Both the position numbers and the translations under genes were made by a program. A stretch of 38,787 nt of DNA from Paenibacillus harenae DSM 16969 (lineage in GTDB: Bacteria > Bacillota > Bacilli > Paenibacillales > Paenibacillaceae): contig NZ_AULV01000024.1 of the NCBI RefSeq assembly GCF_000422465.1, positions 1-38,787 on the forward strand, given 5' to 3'. Positions 1 through 6,439 of the stretch are shown here, one piece after another; within the stretch, counting starts at the first letter, position 1, and the number at the start of each line of letters is the position of its first letter. Under the pieces are notes generated by a model. That model made no database searches, had not been told where the DNA came from, and saw nothing but the letters and a program-made list of their open reading frames with translations.

Positions 1-28
1 GTTTTGCCGAAACACCATAATAATGAAA
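1..28. other. left attachment site half (core GTTTTGCCGAA plus dyad arm)
   Basis: Bases 1-11 (GTTTTGCCGAA) are repeated exactly at 38777-38787. Bases 11-28 (AACACCAT, AATA, ATGAAA) form the right arm of an imperfect dyad whose left arm is 38757-38774 (TTTCAT, ACAG, ATGGTGTT). Outside the four-base inner spacer the arms match at 14 of 14 positions. Large serine integrases bind attP sites of this shape, and the integrase gene ends only 25 bases away. Inference: this is one half of attP, or an attL/attR edge. Confidence 0.7.
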
Positions 29-35
29 AACAAGC

Positions 36-1451
36 TTATGTAGCATTCCATATGACTTCATGGTCTTCATCTTTATTTAGGACGACATGGGTCACAACGC
101 TTCTGAGCATCCGTTTCTGCTCCGGCTCGGTGAGGAACGGCCATGCCTTATTAAATTCCTTCATCCGCTTATGTACGATCTTATAGTCGCGGTAAACGGG
201 CGCCACTTCGATTTCATCTAATTGCAGTTGGATTGATTCGCGTTCTTCCTCAAGTTTACTCAAACGGTCGCTAATAGCTGAAGCTTTGACGGCTCCGGTT
301 TGGATAGCGTCATATAAGTTTTCAATTCCGGATACGACCGAATCGAGTTTCGATTGTAGATTGGTTCTAATATTCGCATCTGGCTCGATTGACTGTTTTT
401 TATCAATGACTTCTTTGACCCTCGAAGAACTGACGGACAGCTTCCGGATTTCATCAATAACAAACTGCTCGACCTTTTCGCGGCGATAATATCCAAGGGT
501 ACAACTTTCTCCGGCGCGATCTTTCTTGCGAACGTGCTGCTTCTTACAAGCGTACAGTTCATAAACATACTGTCGTCCAGCGCGGTTGGTTATCCGCTTT
601 ACATGGACGATGTTGCCGCCGCATACGCCGCATACCAGCAATCCTGTGAGTAAATATTCGCCAACAGGTGATCCGCCATCCTTTCGCCTAGTCGTTTCAG
701 CCTGGACAGCTTCCCATGTTTCGATGTCGATTATCGGTTCGTGATTTCCTTCGACCACTTCACCGGCATTGATTAGCTTTCCAGTGTACAGGACCCGCGA
801 AAGAATTTCCCTTATAATGCTGTGGTCAAACTTGCGCGATTTGGTGCGCTTGGCTGCCCATTCAGCGATTGATAAGCGTGATTCCCCATTAAGGTACTTC
901 TTGAATATCTCGCGCACGATATGGGCTTCCTCGGGCTTCACTTCAAGCATTTGAGCATCTTTGTTCCATTCATATCCGAATGCCAGCCTGCCGCCGTACC
1001 ACATACCCTTTCCCGTTCGTTGCCTACGGCCGGAAGTTGTGCGCTCAATGATCATGTCGCGTTCCAACTGCGCGAATACGGCTAGTATGCCGATCATTGC
1101 CTTTCCTAATGAGGTACCGGTATCAAATGGCTCTGTAGCTGATTTAAATGCTACATTGTTCTTGTCGAACACATCCTCAAGCAGATGAAGAACGTCTTTC
1201 TGTTTGCGGCCCAGCCTGTCTAGCTTATAAACGATAACCGTGTCGATTTTTGATTCTTCGATGTGACGAATCAACCGCTTGAGTGCAGGCCGATTCATAT
1301 TGGTTCCCGTGTATCCATCGTCAATGTATAGCTTCGGATCGTCCCATCCTTGAGAAGTGCAGAACGCGGATAACCTTTCTTTTTGAACGTCGATTGAGAA
1401 TCCTTGAACCTGTTCATCCGTTGAAACCCTAATATAAATAGCGATATTCAT
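36..1451 (-). CDS. int: large serine recombinase (phage integrase)
   Basis: Catalyses site-specific integration of the phage genome into the host chromosome and, with a directionality factor, its excision. The N-terminal resolvase domain (about residues 1-150) begins with IYIRVSTDEQ, where Ser10 is the expected nucleophile. A recombinase domain follows (about 160-260). Next is a zinc ribbon (about 275-325) with CGVCGG, ACKKQ and a later Cys, then a coiled coil (about 370-440). The 471-residue length is normal for large serine integrases. The ATG at 1449-1451 has AGAGGTG about 8 bases upstream. The gene points toward the left end and stops close to the repeated core, the usual integrase/att arrangement. 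No excisionase was recognised. Family assignment is secure; partner sites are inferred. Confidence 0.96.
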   Translation of the reverse strand: MNIAIYIRVSTDEQVQGFSIDVQKERLSAFCTSQGWDDPKLYIDDGYTGTNMNRPALKRLIRHIEESKIDTVIVYKLDRLGRKQKDVLHLLEDVFDKNNVAFKSATEPFDTGTSLGKAMIGILAVFAQLERDMIIERTTSGRRQRTGKGMWYGGRLAFGYEWNKDAQMLEVKPEEAHIVREIFKKYLNGESRLSIAEWAAKRTKSRKFDHSIIREILSRVLYTGKLINAGEVVEGNHEPIIDIETWEAVQAETTRRKDGGSPVGEYLLTGLLVCGVCGGNIVHVKRITNRAGRQYVYELYACKKQHVRKKDRAGESCTLGYYRREKVEQFVIDEIRKLSVSSSRVKEVIDKKQSIEPDANIRTNLQSKLDSVVSGIENLYDAIQTGAVKASAISDRLSKLEEERESIQLQLDEIEVAPVYRDYKIVHKRMKEFNKAWPFLTEPEQKRMLRSVVTHVVLNKDEDHEVIWNAT

Positions 1452-1910
1452 TTCTTATTCACCTCTGCTTATTAACCCAATCATAATCGAAGATTTATTC
1501 ATTCACAATAATGTTGTAAAAACACACAAAAAAGTTATCAGAATTATAGAAAGAACCTATGAAGCGTTGGACTTTATATGTGTTAAATTTATAGCATAGG
1601 AAATTGAGAAACGGACACCGATGGCGCATGAATGCGCTGCTTGCATAAGCCGCTTGGACTCGGCGAAGGAACAGCCGGTGAAAGCTCCGATCCAATTCCT
1701 AAATACAACATTAGTCCCGTCAATATGTAGTTGATAACTATTGATGCGGGAGGTATGTTGTTCAATACAAAATGTTCGGTCCTGTGGCTGGGCCGAACTG
1801 CTCTGGCTTTCGCCTGACAGCCTGCCGCGCTCTTTTCGGATGGCAACCGAACAAAGGACACAAGGGGGCTGACACCTCTTCCTAGTATCACAATTAGCGC
1901 GGTAACAACT
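1452..1910. ncRNA. non-coding stretch with possible structured RNA (mainly 1774-1852)
   Basis: About 460 bases hold no convincing gene. Several short inverted repeats lie on the plus strand: GTTCGG at 1774-1779 pairs with CCGAAC at 1793-1798, and TTCGG at 1835-1839 pairs with CCGAA at 1847-1851. Because the two CCGAAC copies are interchangeable, alternative folds are possible. CTAGT...ACTAG (about 1882-1912) lies just before a strong plus-strand terminator. A small RNA or leader ending at that terminator is an inference; no promoter for it was identified. A minus-strand ORF over this stretch lacks a ribosome site. Confidence 0.3.
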
Positions 1911-1940
1911 AGTCGCCAAAATAAGGCGGCTTTTTCTTTT
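1911..1940 (+). terminator. rho-independent terminator upstream of the SGNH gene
   Basis: AGTCGCC (1911-1917) and GGCGGCT (1925-1931) form a 7-pair stem (one G-U) with a 7-base loop, followed by TTTTTCTTTT. It ends plus-strand transcription coming from the non-coding stretch or across the att junction, insulating the next gene. Confidence 0.75.
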
Positions 1941-1966
1941 GACATCCAAGTCTAAACTTATATATG
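1939..1966 (+). promoter_or_regulatory. sigma-A-like promoter of the SGNH hydrolase gene
   Basis: TTGACA at 1939-1944 is followed after 16 bases by TATATG at 1961-1966. The consensus -35 lies directly on the T-run of the preceding terminator. The start codon is at 2003. This gives the gene its own promoter between two terminators. Confidence 0.6.
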
Positions 1967-2002
1967 GCAAGACAATAAAAAACGAATGGGGTTGATGAAA
2001 TA

Positions 2003-3451
2003 ATGTTGGAATCATACCCGGAATCAGGCCGAGCACTCGGTAAAAAGGCGATGGCTGCTTTGGAATCCGTGCCGAAACCGGTATCTGTTGCAACGACTAC
2101 GGGTAAGCCATGGTCTACAACAAAACAGATAGCTGCGACAACGCTGGACGGCAAGGAAGAAGTGACGTTAACAGCACCGATGTATGATGGTTACGAGATA
2201 CTACTTTGGGGATCGTCCACAATGGACAGTCAAGGCGCTTCAACGGATAACCTTGGGTGGAAAGGCTTGCTTAACGGGTACTATGGACCGAGCGGACTCA
2301 CGTTTCGGAGTCGGGGAGTTGGTGGCAATACGTCAGCCCAAGCGCTTGCGCGGTTTAACTTTGACATTGCGCCGAGTAAAGCACAGTTCGTTGTAATTGG
2401 CGTAACGATAGGTAATGAAGATTTCCACAACGCGGCTGATGATGGTGCGCGTCAAGTGAAGTACCGCACGATTAAAGAGAACATACTCAAGATGGCGAAT
2501 AAAGTTAGAGATCATGGTAAGGTTCCTATTGTTGTTACGCAGTTTCCGACGCAACGATACGATGCGATTCACTTGCAATACGCCAAAGCGCTGAACAATG
2601 AGTTGGAAGCCGTTGGGCTTTACGTGTTTGACTTCATGAATTGCGTGCTCAATACGGATAGCGCCACAGGTCAACCGATCACAGCAGCGGTTTTTGATAT
2701 TTCGCACATCAATGACGTTGGCCAAAAAGCATTCGCTAAGAGCATTCCATACGTATGGGATAAGTTGCGATTCCATCCTAAAGGATTCCTCGAATCGAAA
2801 AAAGGTTATATTCACACAGGCAACCTTGCAACAGACATTCCGCTAACATTCTTCCTTGCCAAGGGTGCCGCAATTGAAAGCTTCACCGTGTTCAGTCGCT
2901 TCCGTCTTACTGAAGCGATGACAGGCGCGGTGTCTCTCATATCGCTCGGCACGAATGGCGCAGAGCGTGTTTTCGTAAACCCTGACGGCAGTCTTAGCTT
3001 GCTTCGAACGGGTGTTGGTTCCTCCACGTCTATCGCCGCAGCGGGCGCTATTGCGCTGAATACATGGTACAGCTTGGCGATTACGTATAATGTCATTAAC
3101 GGAAAGCTCGATGTGTTCCTGGACGCAGTGAATATCTACTCAGGCACGGATACGGGATTAACGGCATTTGGTACGCTTAATATCGGCGGCAGACCTGCTG
3201 CAACAGCCTTCTTGAAGAACGCCAACATCAAAGACGTGATTGTTTATCGGGTTAAGAAGCAGGCCGAGCAAATCAAGCAGTTGCATGATGGAATCGTTTC
3301 ACAGTCGGCGCTGGAACTATTCGCGCCACTTAACGACAAAGTAACTTCTGGCGGCACGAACTTGCTCAACCTTGCAGCAACGCCGAATAACTTGAGAATT
3401 GCGCCAGCTGTATCAACGATAACCGCCGTCACTGTCGGCCCTGGAATATAA
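2003..3451 (+). CDS. SGNH/GDSL-type hydrolase with C-terminal LamG-like domain
   Basis: Predicted esterase/lipase-type hydrolase acting on a cell-surface or extracellular substrate; the substrate is unknown. Block I reads LLWGSSTM (residues 67-74; Ser72 in nucleophile position). RGVGGN (104-109) supplies the Gly block, GNED (137-140) resembles the GxND block, and FDISH (231-235) supplies the Asp-x-x-His pair. Residues about 265-430 look like a concanavalin/LamG fold, perhaps for glycan binding. No signal peptide is visible. The ATG at 2003 follows GGGG about 10 bases upstream. The gene stands alone between the integrase and the late region with its own promoter and terminator, like a lysogenic-conversion gene. 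A displaced tail-spike esterase is the alternative. Confidence 0.75.
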   Translation: MLESYPESGRALGKKAMAALESVPKPVSVATTTGKPWSTTKQIAATTLDGKEEVTLTAPMYDGYEILLWGSSTMDSQGASTDNLGWKGLLNGYYGPSGLTFRSRGVGGNTSAQALARFNFDIAPSKAQFVVIGVTIGNEDFHNAADDGARQVKYRTIKENILKMANKVRDHGKVPIVVTQFPTQRYDAIHLQYAKALNNELEAVGLYVFDFMNCVLNTDSATGQPITAAVFDISHINDVGQKAFAKSIPYVWDKLRFHPKGFLESKKGYIHTGNLATDIPLTFFLAKGAAIESFTVFSRFRLTEAMTGAVSLISLGTNGAERVFVNPDGSLSLLRTGVGSSTSIAAAGAIALNTWYSLAITYNVINGKLDVFLDAVNIYSGTDTGLTAFGTLNIGGRPAATAFLKNANIKDVIVYRVKKQAEQIKQLHDGIVSQSALELFAPLNDKVTSGGTNLLNLAATPNNLRIAPAVSTITAVTVGPGI

Positions 3452-3457
3452 AAAGTT

Positions 3458-3492
3458 AGCGCCCAAAGGTGAAAGCTGGCGGGCGCTTCTTT
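3458..3492 (+). terminator. terminator after the SGNH gene
   Basis: AGCGCCC (3458-3464) and GGGCGCT (3481-3487) form a perfect 7-base stem around a 16-base loop, followed by a short TCTTT. The T-run is weak, so termination may be partial. Confidence 0.55.
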
Positions 3493-3505
3493 GCGGGATG
3501 TTCTC

Positions 3506-3534
3506 TTGCGCGTTTCTGAAATCGGCAATATAAT
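3506..3534 (+). promoter_or_regulatory. candidate promoter 1 for the rightward late/head operon
   Basis: TTGCGC (3506-3511), a 17-base spacer and a perfect TATAAT (3529-3534). It lies in the 220-base gap before the first gene of the long rightward gene block. Confidence 0.5.
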
Positions 3535-3582
3535 GCACTTGTCCTTATATGCTCTAAAGTAACTAAGTACGTATGCTTTTAA

Positions 3583-3619
3583 TATAATCGCCGTTCTACG
3601 GCGTACATTGCATTTAATG
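3583..3619 (+). promoter_or_regulatory. candidate promoter 2 with downstream palindromes
   Basis: A second TATAAT lies at 3583-3588 with a poor -35 (TAACTA at 3560-3565), so an activator might be needed. It is followed at once by the hairpin CGCCG-TTCTA-CGGCG (3589-3603) and by GCATT-T-AATGC (3609-3619). Repeated GCGAA units follow at about 3620-3632. The palindromes could be operator or ArpU-protein sites; this is inference. Confidence 0.35.
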
Positions 3620-3672
3620 CGAAGCGAAGCGTGACGCATGCTTTTGACCTTATCTTTAAGGGGTGTTTTCAT

Positions 3673-3825
3673 TTGAAAGTGTGGGTTGTTGGTCACTACT
3701 GCGAAACAGAAATTATCGGCATATATGACAGCGAAGAGAAAGCGCAGGCGGTAATTGACGCTATGGGTCAATGGGAGCGGGAGCAGTATCAAATTGACGA
3801 GTTCACCTTGAACGAAACGTTATAG
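3673..3825 (+). CDS. small hypothetical protein, DUF7336-like
   Basis: Fifty residues starting at TTG 3673, chosen because AAGGGGTG lies 7 bases upstream. The sequence starts with KVWVVGHYCETEIIGIYDSEEKA and resembles short phage and bacterial proteins in which a residue pair reports 'change and increment' of a field; I recall these as DUF7336, with limited confidence. No catalytic motif or membrane segment is visible. It is the first gene of the rightward operon and is followed by a terminator, so read-through would be needed for downstream genes. Function unknown. Confidence 0.65.
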   Translation: MKVWVVGHYCETEIIGIYDSEEKAQAVIDAMGQWEREQYQIDEFTLNETL

Positions 3826-3838
3826 GAATTTATTGAGA

Positions 3839-3868
3839 AGTCGAACCTAAATGGATCGGCTTTTTTTA
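3839..3868 (+). terminator. rho-independent terminator
   Basis: AGTCGAACC (3839-3847) and GGATCGGCT (3853-3861) form a 9-position stem with one A-A mismatch and one G-U pair. A run of seven T follows. It sits between the first small gene and the HNH cluster. Confidence 0.7.
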
Positions 3869-3889
3869 TTGCCCGAAGGAGCTGAGACG

Positions 3890-4009
3890 ATGAAGTTTAC
3901 AGCGCAGGACTCCGTTAACGAGATAAAAGCATACCTTGAAGACATGTTCGGACATATGGGGATTTACAAGCTGCTGAATTGGATCACATCGAAGGTAAGG
4001 CGTGGCTAA
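3890..4009 (+). CDS. 39-residue hypothetical protein
   Basis: ATG at 3890 follows GAAGGAG (SD-like, about 8 bases upstream). The product begins MKFTAQDSVNEIKAYLEDMF and ends in a basic tail (SKVRRG). It may be a single amphipathic helix. It overlaps the next gene by 8 bases, suggesting translational coupling. Function unknown; the ribosome site and overlap are the only support. Confidence 0.5.
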   Translation: MKFTAQDSVNEIKAYLEDMFGHMGIYKLLNWITSKVRRG

Positions 4010-4196
4010 GAAATCAGCGAAGCCGAAGAAAGAAACCAGCAGCAGACCGGAAATACAAACGCTGGACGTTGTTTATAAGTGCGGTCATGAGGGCAAACGC
4101 CGGGAAATCGTTTATCCTCATGTCGGCATTTCGCACACGTTGAAATGGATCAGAGGAAATGTGAAATGTGGTGATTGTTATAAAGCCATGGGCTAA
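4002..4196 (+). CDS. 64-residue putative zinc-binding protein
   Basis: GTG at 4002 has GAAGGTAAG just upstream. The product has a lysine-rich N-terminus (AKKSAKPKKE), then VYKCGHEGKRR and, near the C-terminus, VKCGDCYKAMG. A Cys-Gly-His plus a CxxC pair could hold one zinc ion. It lies directly upstream of, and overlaps, the HNH gene. It may bind nucleic acid; no specific function is known. Confidence 0.65.
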   Translation: MAKKSAKPKKETSSRPEIQTLDVVYKCGHEGKRREIVYPHVGISHTLKWIRGNVKCGDCYKAMG

Positions 4197-4494
4197 GAAG
4201 TTCTACAACAGCAAAGCTTGGCGGGATTGCAGAACGACATACATCACAAAGGTTCACGGCTTATGCGAACGTTGCGGCGAGGTCGGGGCTATCCTTCACC
4301 ATACAACCTATTTGACCGCGAAGAACATCAATGACCCGTGGATTTCGCTTAATCATGATCTGTTGGAGTATTTGTGCAGGACATGCCACAACACGGAGCA
4401 TATGGGCACAGCGGAGCCTATAACGGCTCAAGGCACGGCGTTTGATCGAGATGGAAATCTTATTCTTATTGGGGAGGGTTTTAAACGTGGATAA
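4168..4494 (+). CDS. HNH endonuclease
   Basis: Small HNH nuclease of the kind found beside terminase genes in HK97-like phages, where it stimulates terminase cleavage during packaging. Visible features are CERCG (zinc pair), LHHTTYL with the catalytic His, the Asn/His stretch LNHDLLEYL and CRTCHNTEH (second zinc pair and final His). The GTG at 4168 gives 108 residues; SD AGAGG lies about 11 bases upstream, and GTG 4171 is also possible. It overlaps the gene before by 29 bases and the gene after by 8. TerS starts 1.5 kb downstream, farther away than usual. Confidence 0.88.
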   Translation: MVIVIKPWAKKFYNSKAWRDCRTTYITKVHGLCERCGEVGAILHHTTYLTAKNINDPWISLNHDLLEYLCRTCHNTEHMGTAEPITAQGTAFDRDGNLILIGEGFKRG

Positions 4495-4723
4495 GCCAAC
4501 GATTCAACCGCCGCCACAACGTAACATTCCGGAAGAAAAGAGTGTGAAGATCATTTATTTGAACGGCGGGAGTCATGAGTTTAAGAGTGACAAAGCTGCT
4601 GAAATTATTAGAGCAGGTTTCGATAGTGGCAAATTGAATGGATCTACCCTACTCGCATTGCCTTACTACGGAAGGAATTTAATCGTCAATATGATGAACG
4701 TTCGGAGCATTGAAATAGGTTAA
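4487..4723 (+). CDS. 78-residue hypothetical protein
   Basis: GTG at 4487 is chosen because GGGGAGGG lies just upstream. The product begins VDKPTIQPPPQRNIPEEK, a proline-rich leader, and continues with a compact mixed alpha/beta part (VKIIYLNGGSHEFKSDKAAE). No Cys, membrane segment or known motif is seen. It overlaps the HNH gene by 8 bases. Function unknown. Confidence 0.6.
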   Translation: MDKPTIQPPPQRNIPEEKSVKIIYLNGGSHEFKSDKAAEIIRAGFDSGKLNGSTLLALPYYGRNLIVNMMNVRSIEIG

Positions 4724-4738
4724 AGGAGGGTGAGACGT

Positions 4739-4885
4739 TTGAGCGCGGTTGAACTAAAATTAATATGCAAGACATGCGACAAGACCGATACTTATGTCGA
4801 AGATACAACAACCTTTGACGATGAAGAGTATGCGCTTTGCAAACATTGCGGAGCTGCTGACCTGTGGGAAGACGTAACCGAATAA
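4739..4885 (+). CDS. 48-residue zinc-ribbon protein
   Basis: TTG at 4739 follows a near-perfect ribosome site (AAAGGAGGGTG). The product contains two knuckles, ICKTCDK and LCKHCGA, separated by an acidic stretch rich in Asp and Glu, a typical four-cysteine zinc ribbon. One of several such proteins in this cluster. It could serve as a transcription or nuclease accessory factor; no assignment is possible from sequence alone. Confidence 0.6.
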   Translation: MSAVELKLICKTCDKTDTYVEDTTTFDDEEYALCKHCGAADLWEDVTE

Positions 4886-4900
4886 CAAGGGGGCTATATC

Positions 4901-4984
4901 GTGAAACGTTCTGAAATGCGTAAACTGGTCAGTTTGGTTTTTGTATGTTCGACGTTGATCGTATGTTCCAGGGAACGCCTATGA
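4901..4984 (+). CDS. 27-residue hydrophobic leader-like peptide
   Basis: GTG at 4901 with AAGGGGG about 6 bases upstream. The peptide is MKRSEMRKL followed by the hydrophobic run VSLVFVCSTLIVC and SRERL. It resembles a small membrane peptide or truncated signal peptide. Its stop overlaps the start of the next gene as ATGA (4981-4984), suggesting coupled translation. It could simply be a leader for the next gene. Confidence 0.4.
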   Translation: MKRSEMRKLVSLVFVCSTLIVCSRERL

Positions 4985-5154
4985 AAGTCATTTATGGTCA
5001 ATGCGCCAGCTGTGAGAAGACGGCAGAGTATAGCGTTGATGATGTGAAGAAGGTCGGCATGGTGGCTTGTAAGTATTGCCGCAGCAAGTCGGTATGGCGG
5101 GTTTATACGAATGCTGAATTAGATCAAATGAGGAAGGGTGAGCGGGTTGATTAA
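4981..5154 (+). CDS. 57-residue zinc-ribbon protein
   Basis: ATG at 4981 is chosen over an upstream ATG at 4945 because it has CAGGGA ahead of it and forms an ATGA overlap with the preceding peptide. The product has two CxxC knuckles, QCASCEK and ACKYCRS, about 20 residues apart, a rubredoxin/zinc-ribbon pattern. The C-terminus is charged (RKGERVD). Function unknown. Confidence 0.65.
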   Translation: MKVIYGQCASCEKTAEYSVDDVKKVGMVACKYCRSKSVWRVYTNAELDQMRKGERVD

Positions 5155-5506
5155 AGCTCAATGCGGCAGGTGCAAAGTGATCTCGGATTATCCCGAAGGA
5201 ATACGAGGTGATCTATGTCCAATATGCGGTTCTGCGTGGCTTGTTGATGTCGGGGTTGTCGATACACCATCCAAGTTTGCCGCAGTTGAACGGGGAGAGA
5301 TGATTATTCCATTGGGCAAGGTGGCGCTTCTATTCGTTCAAGAAATGGGTTCACGATTCCCGAGAATATACCAGGACGGCAGGGAACTGAAGGGCGTTAG
5401 GTCCATCACTATCCATGCAGATGCGGATGATGTAACCAGACATACTGTTGAGTTTGTGACAGGACATACGGCTGACGCGTTGACTTATGCCAAGGGTAAT
5501 GAATGA
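5147..5506 (+). CDS. 119-residue protein with N-terminal zinc ribbon
   Basis: TTG at 5147 is chosen because AGGAAGGG lies 8 bases upstream; a GTG at 5138 overlaps that site and is less likely. Residues about 5-25 hold QCGRCK and LCPICGS, a compact zinc ribbon. The remaining 90 residues form a separate beta-rich domain containing YQDGRELKGVRSITIHADAD, a pattern common in small phage proteins of unknown function. It overlaps the previous gene by 8 bases and the next by 4. Confidence 0.65.
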   Translation: MIKAQCGRCKVISDYPEGIRGDLCPICGSAWLVDVGVVDTPSKFAAVERGEMIIPLGKVALLFVQEMGSRFPRIYQDGRELKGVRSITIHADADDVTRHTVEFVTGHTADALTYAKGNE

Positions 5507-5622
5507 TGGTATGGGTAGTACTTGCAATGATGTTCGCCCTTGTTATTACACTCGGCATTGATGAAGTGAACACTCAATATAAAGTATCTCGGATAATCAA
5601 TGATAGCGAGGTGGATGAATGA
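5503..5622 (+). CDS. 39-residue single-pass membrane peptide
   Basis: ATG at 5503 overlaps the previous stop (ATGA). The N-terminal VWVVLAMMFALVITLGI is a clear transmembrane helix, followed by a charged tail ending NDSEVDE. No ribosome site better than AAGGG was seen. It overlaps the next gene as ATGA. Function unknown. Confidence 0.5.
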   Translation: MMVWVVLAMMFALVITLGIDEVNTQYKVSRIINDSEVDE

Positions 5623-5747
5623 TGAAGAAGTTTATTGCTTACTTATCGAAGGATGTAACTGTTAAGCAATCGATGGTTGTTTCCTATTGGATGTTATGGC
5701 TTGCGTGTACGCTTGCCATTGTGAATGATTTAATCGAATTGTTTTAA
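5619..5747 (+). CDS. 42-residue single-pass membrane peptide
   Basis: ATG at 5619 (or 5622) has GCGAGGTGGATG upstream and overlaps the previous stop. The basic N-terminus MMKKFIAYLSKDVTVK precedes the hydrophobic VVSYWMLWLACTLAIV. It is the last of the small overlapping genes before the terminase block. Function unknown. Confidence 0.5.
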   Translation: MMKKFIAYLSKDVTVKQSMVVSYWMLWLACTLAIVNDLIELF

Positions 5748-5963
5748 CAAACAGGGGCGCTGATGGCGGTCTTTTTTTATTGCAAAAAAATCAAAAAAGT
5801 GTTGACTTTTCGACACTTTCGTGGGCTAAAGCGTTTCGAAATTTGAGCAAAATACCCCCCCTTTCGAATTTCGGGAGTGGGTTGAGCTAAGACCGCTGTC
5901 CCCCATTCACACAACACACAGGACGCGCACATGACCCCCTGTCATGATTGGAGGTGTATTTCT
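5748..5963. promoter_or_regulatory. 216-base gap before TerS: operator-like dyad, C7 tract, candidate cos/pac region
   Basis: AAAGTGTTGA (5796-5805) and TCGACACTTT (5810-5819) form a 10-base dyad with one G-T position. Downstream, CGAAATT (about 5837-5843) and AATTTCG (about 5868-5876) form a second inverted repeat flanking a run of seven C. A T-run with only a weak hairpin precedes at about 5771. Phage cohesive or packaging sites commonly lie just before the small terminase gene. Calling this cos or pac is inference from position and symmetry only. Confidence 0.35.
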
Positions 5964-6389
5964 ATGCCGAAAGAGCGAAAGCTCCCTACGAGGAAAATAG
6001 ACGGGCGTACGGTTGGCGCAAAAAAGACGCGGGTTACGAAAGAAGAAAACCGGCTTTTGAAGATATTCGAGAAGTTGCCAGCCGATGCGTTCAGTGTCGC
6101 TCAAGGTCTGATTCGCCGGGCTGCTCACATGCGGATAACGCTTGATGATTACGAGAAGGACATTGATGAAAACGGAACGGTCGAGCTATTCCAGCAATCA
6201 GCCGGAGCGCCGCCTTATGAACGATCCCGGCCGGTTGTCAGCAATTACAATTCTCTTGCAAAGAACTATCAAACCATCACGAAGCAACTTACGGACCTTC
6301 TCCCGAAGGACGATGAAGGCAGCGGATCGGGCGGCGGTGCTCCGAAGAATGACGGCTTTGAAGATTTCCTGAACAAGAAAAATTCGTAA
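5964..6389 (+). CDS. terS: terminase small subunit (P27-like)
   Basis: Recognises the packaging site on phage DNA and brings it to the large subunit. The ATG at 5964 is chosen because GGAGGTG lies 8 bases upstream; an ATG 33 bases earlier has none. The 141-residue product has a basic N-terminus with an Arg/Lys-rich start. A helical core follows (EENRLLKIFEKLPADAF... MRITLDDYEKDI), then YNSLAKNYQTITKQLTDLLPKD, which resembles the conserved C-terminal helix of the P27 family. It ends in a Gly/Ser-rich tail. The order HNH, TerS, TerL, portal supports the call. Subfamily assignment is tentative. Confidence 0.8.
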   Translation: MPKERKLPTRKIDGRTVGAKKTRVTKEENRLLKIFEKLPADAFSVAQGLIRRAAHMRITLDDYEKDIDENGTVELFQQSAGAPPYERSRPVVSNYNSLAKNYQTITKQLTDLLPKDDEGSGSGGGAPKNDGFEDFLNKKNS

Positions 6390-6395
6390 CTTAAA

Positions 6396-6423
6396 GGCTC
6401 GCCATTTGGCGGGCTTTTTCTTT
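6396..6423 (+). terminator. terminator between TerS and TerL
   Basis: GCTCGCC (6397-6403), loop ATTT, GGCGGGC (6408-6414), then a T-run. The 7-pair stem includes one G-U. It may reduce read-through, adjusting the TerS:TerL ratio. Confidence 0.7.
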
Positions 6424-6439
6424 GGGGGGAGGTGGGGTC

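Noticed and set aside
1589..1945. 118-residue minus-strand ORF between integrase and SGNH gene
   Set aside because: It has no ribosome site, runs through the terminator and palindromes, and its sequence looks like translated repeats. Kept as non-coding.
1557..2093. 178-residue minus-strand ORF across the SGNH promoter
   Set aside because: It overlaps the promoter, terminator and SGNH start; no ribosome site.
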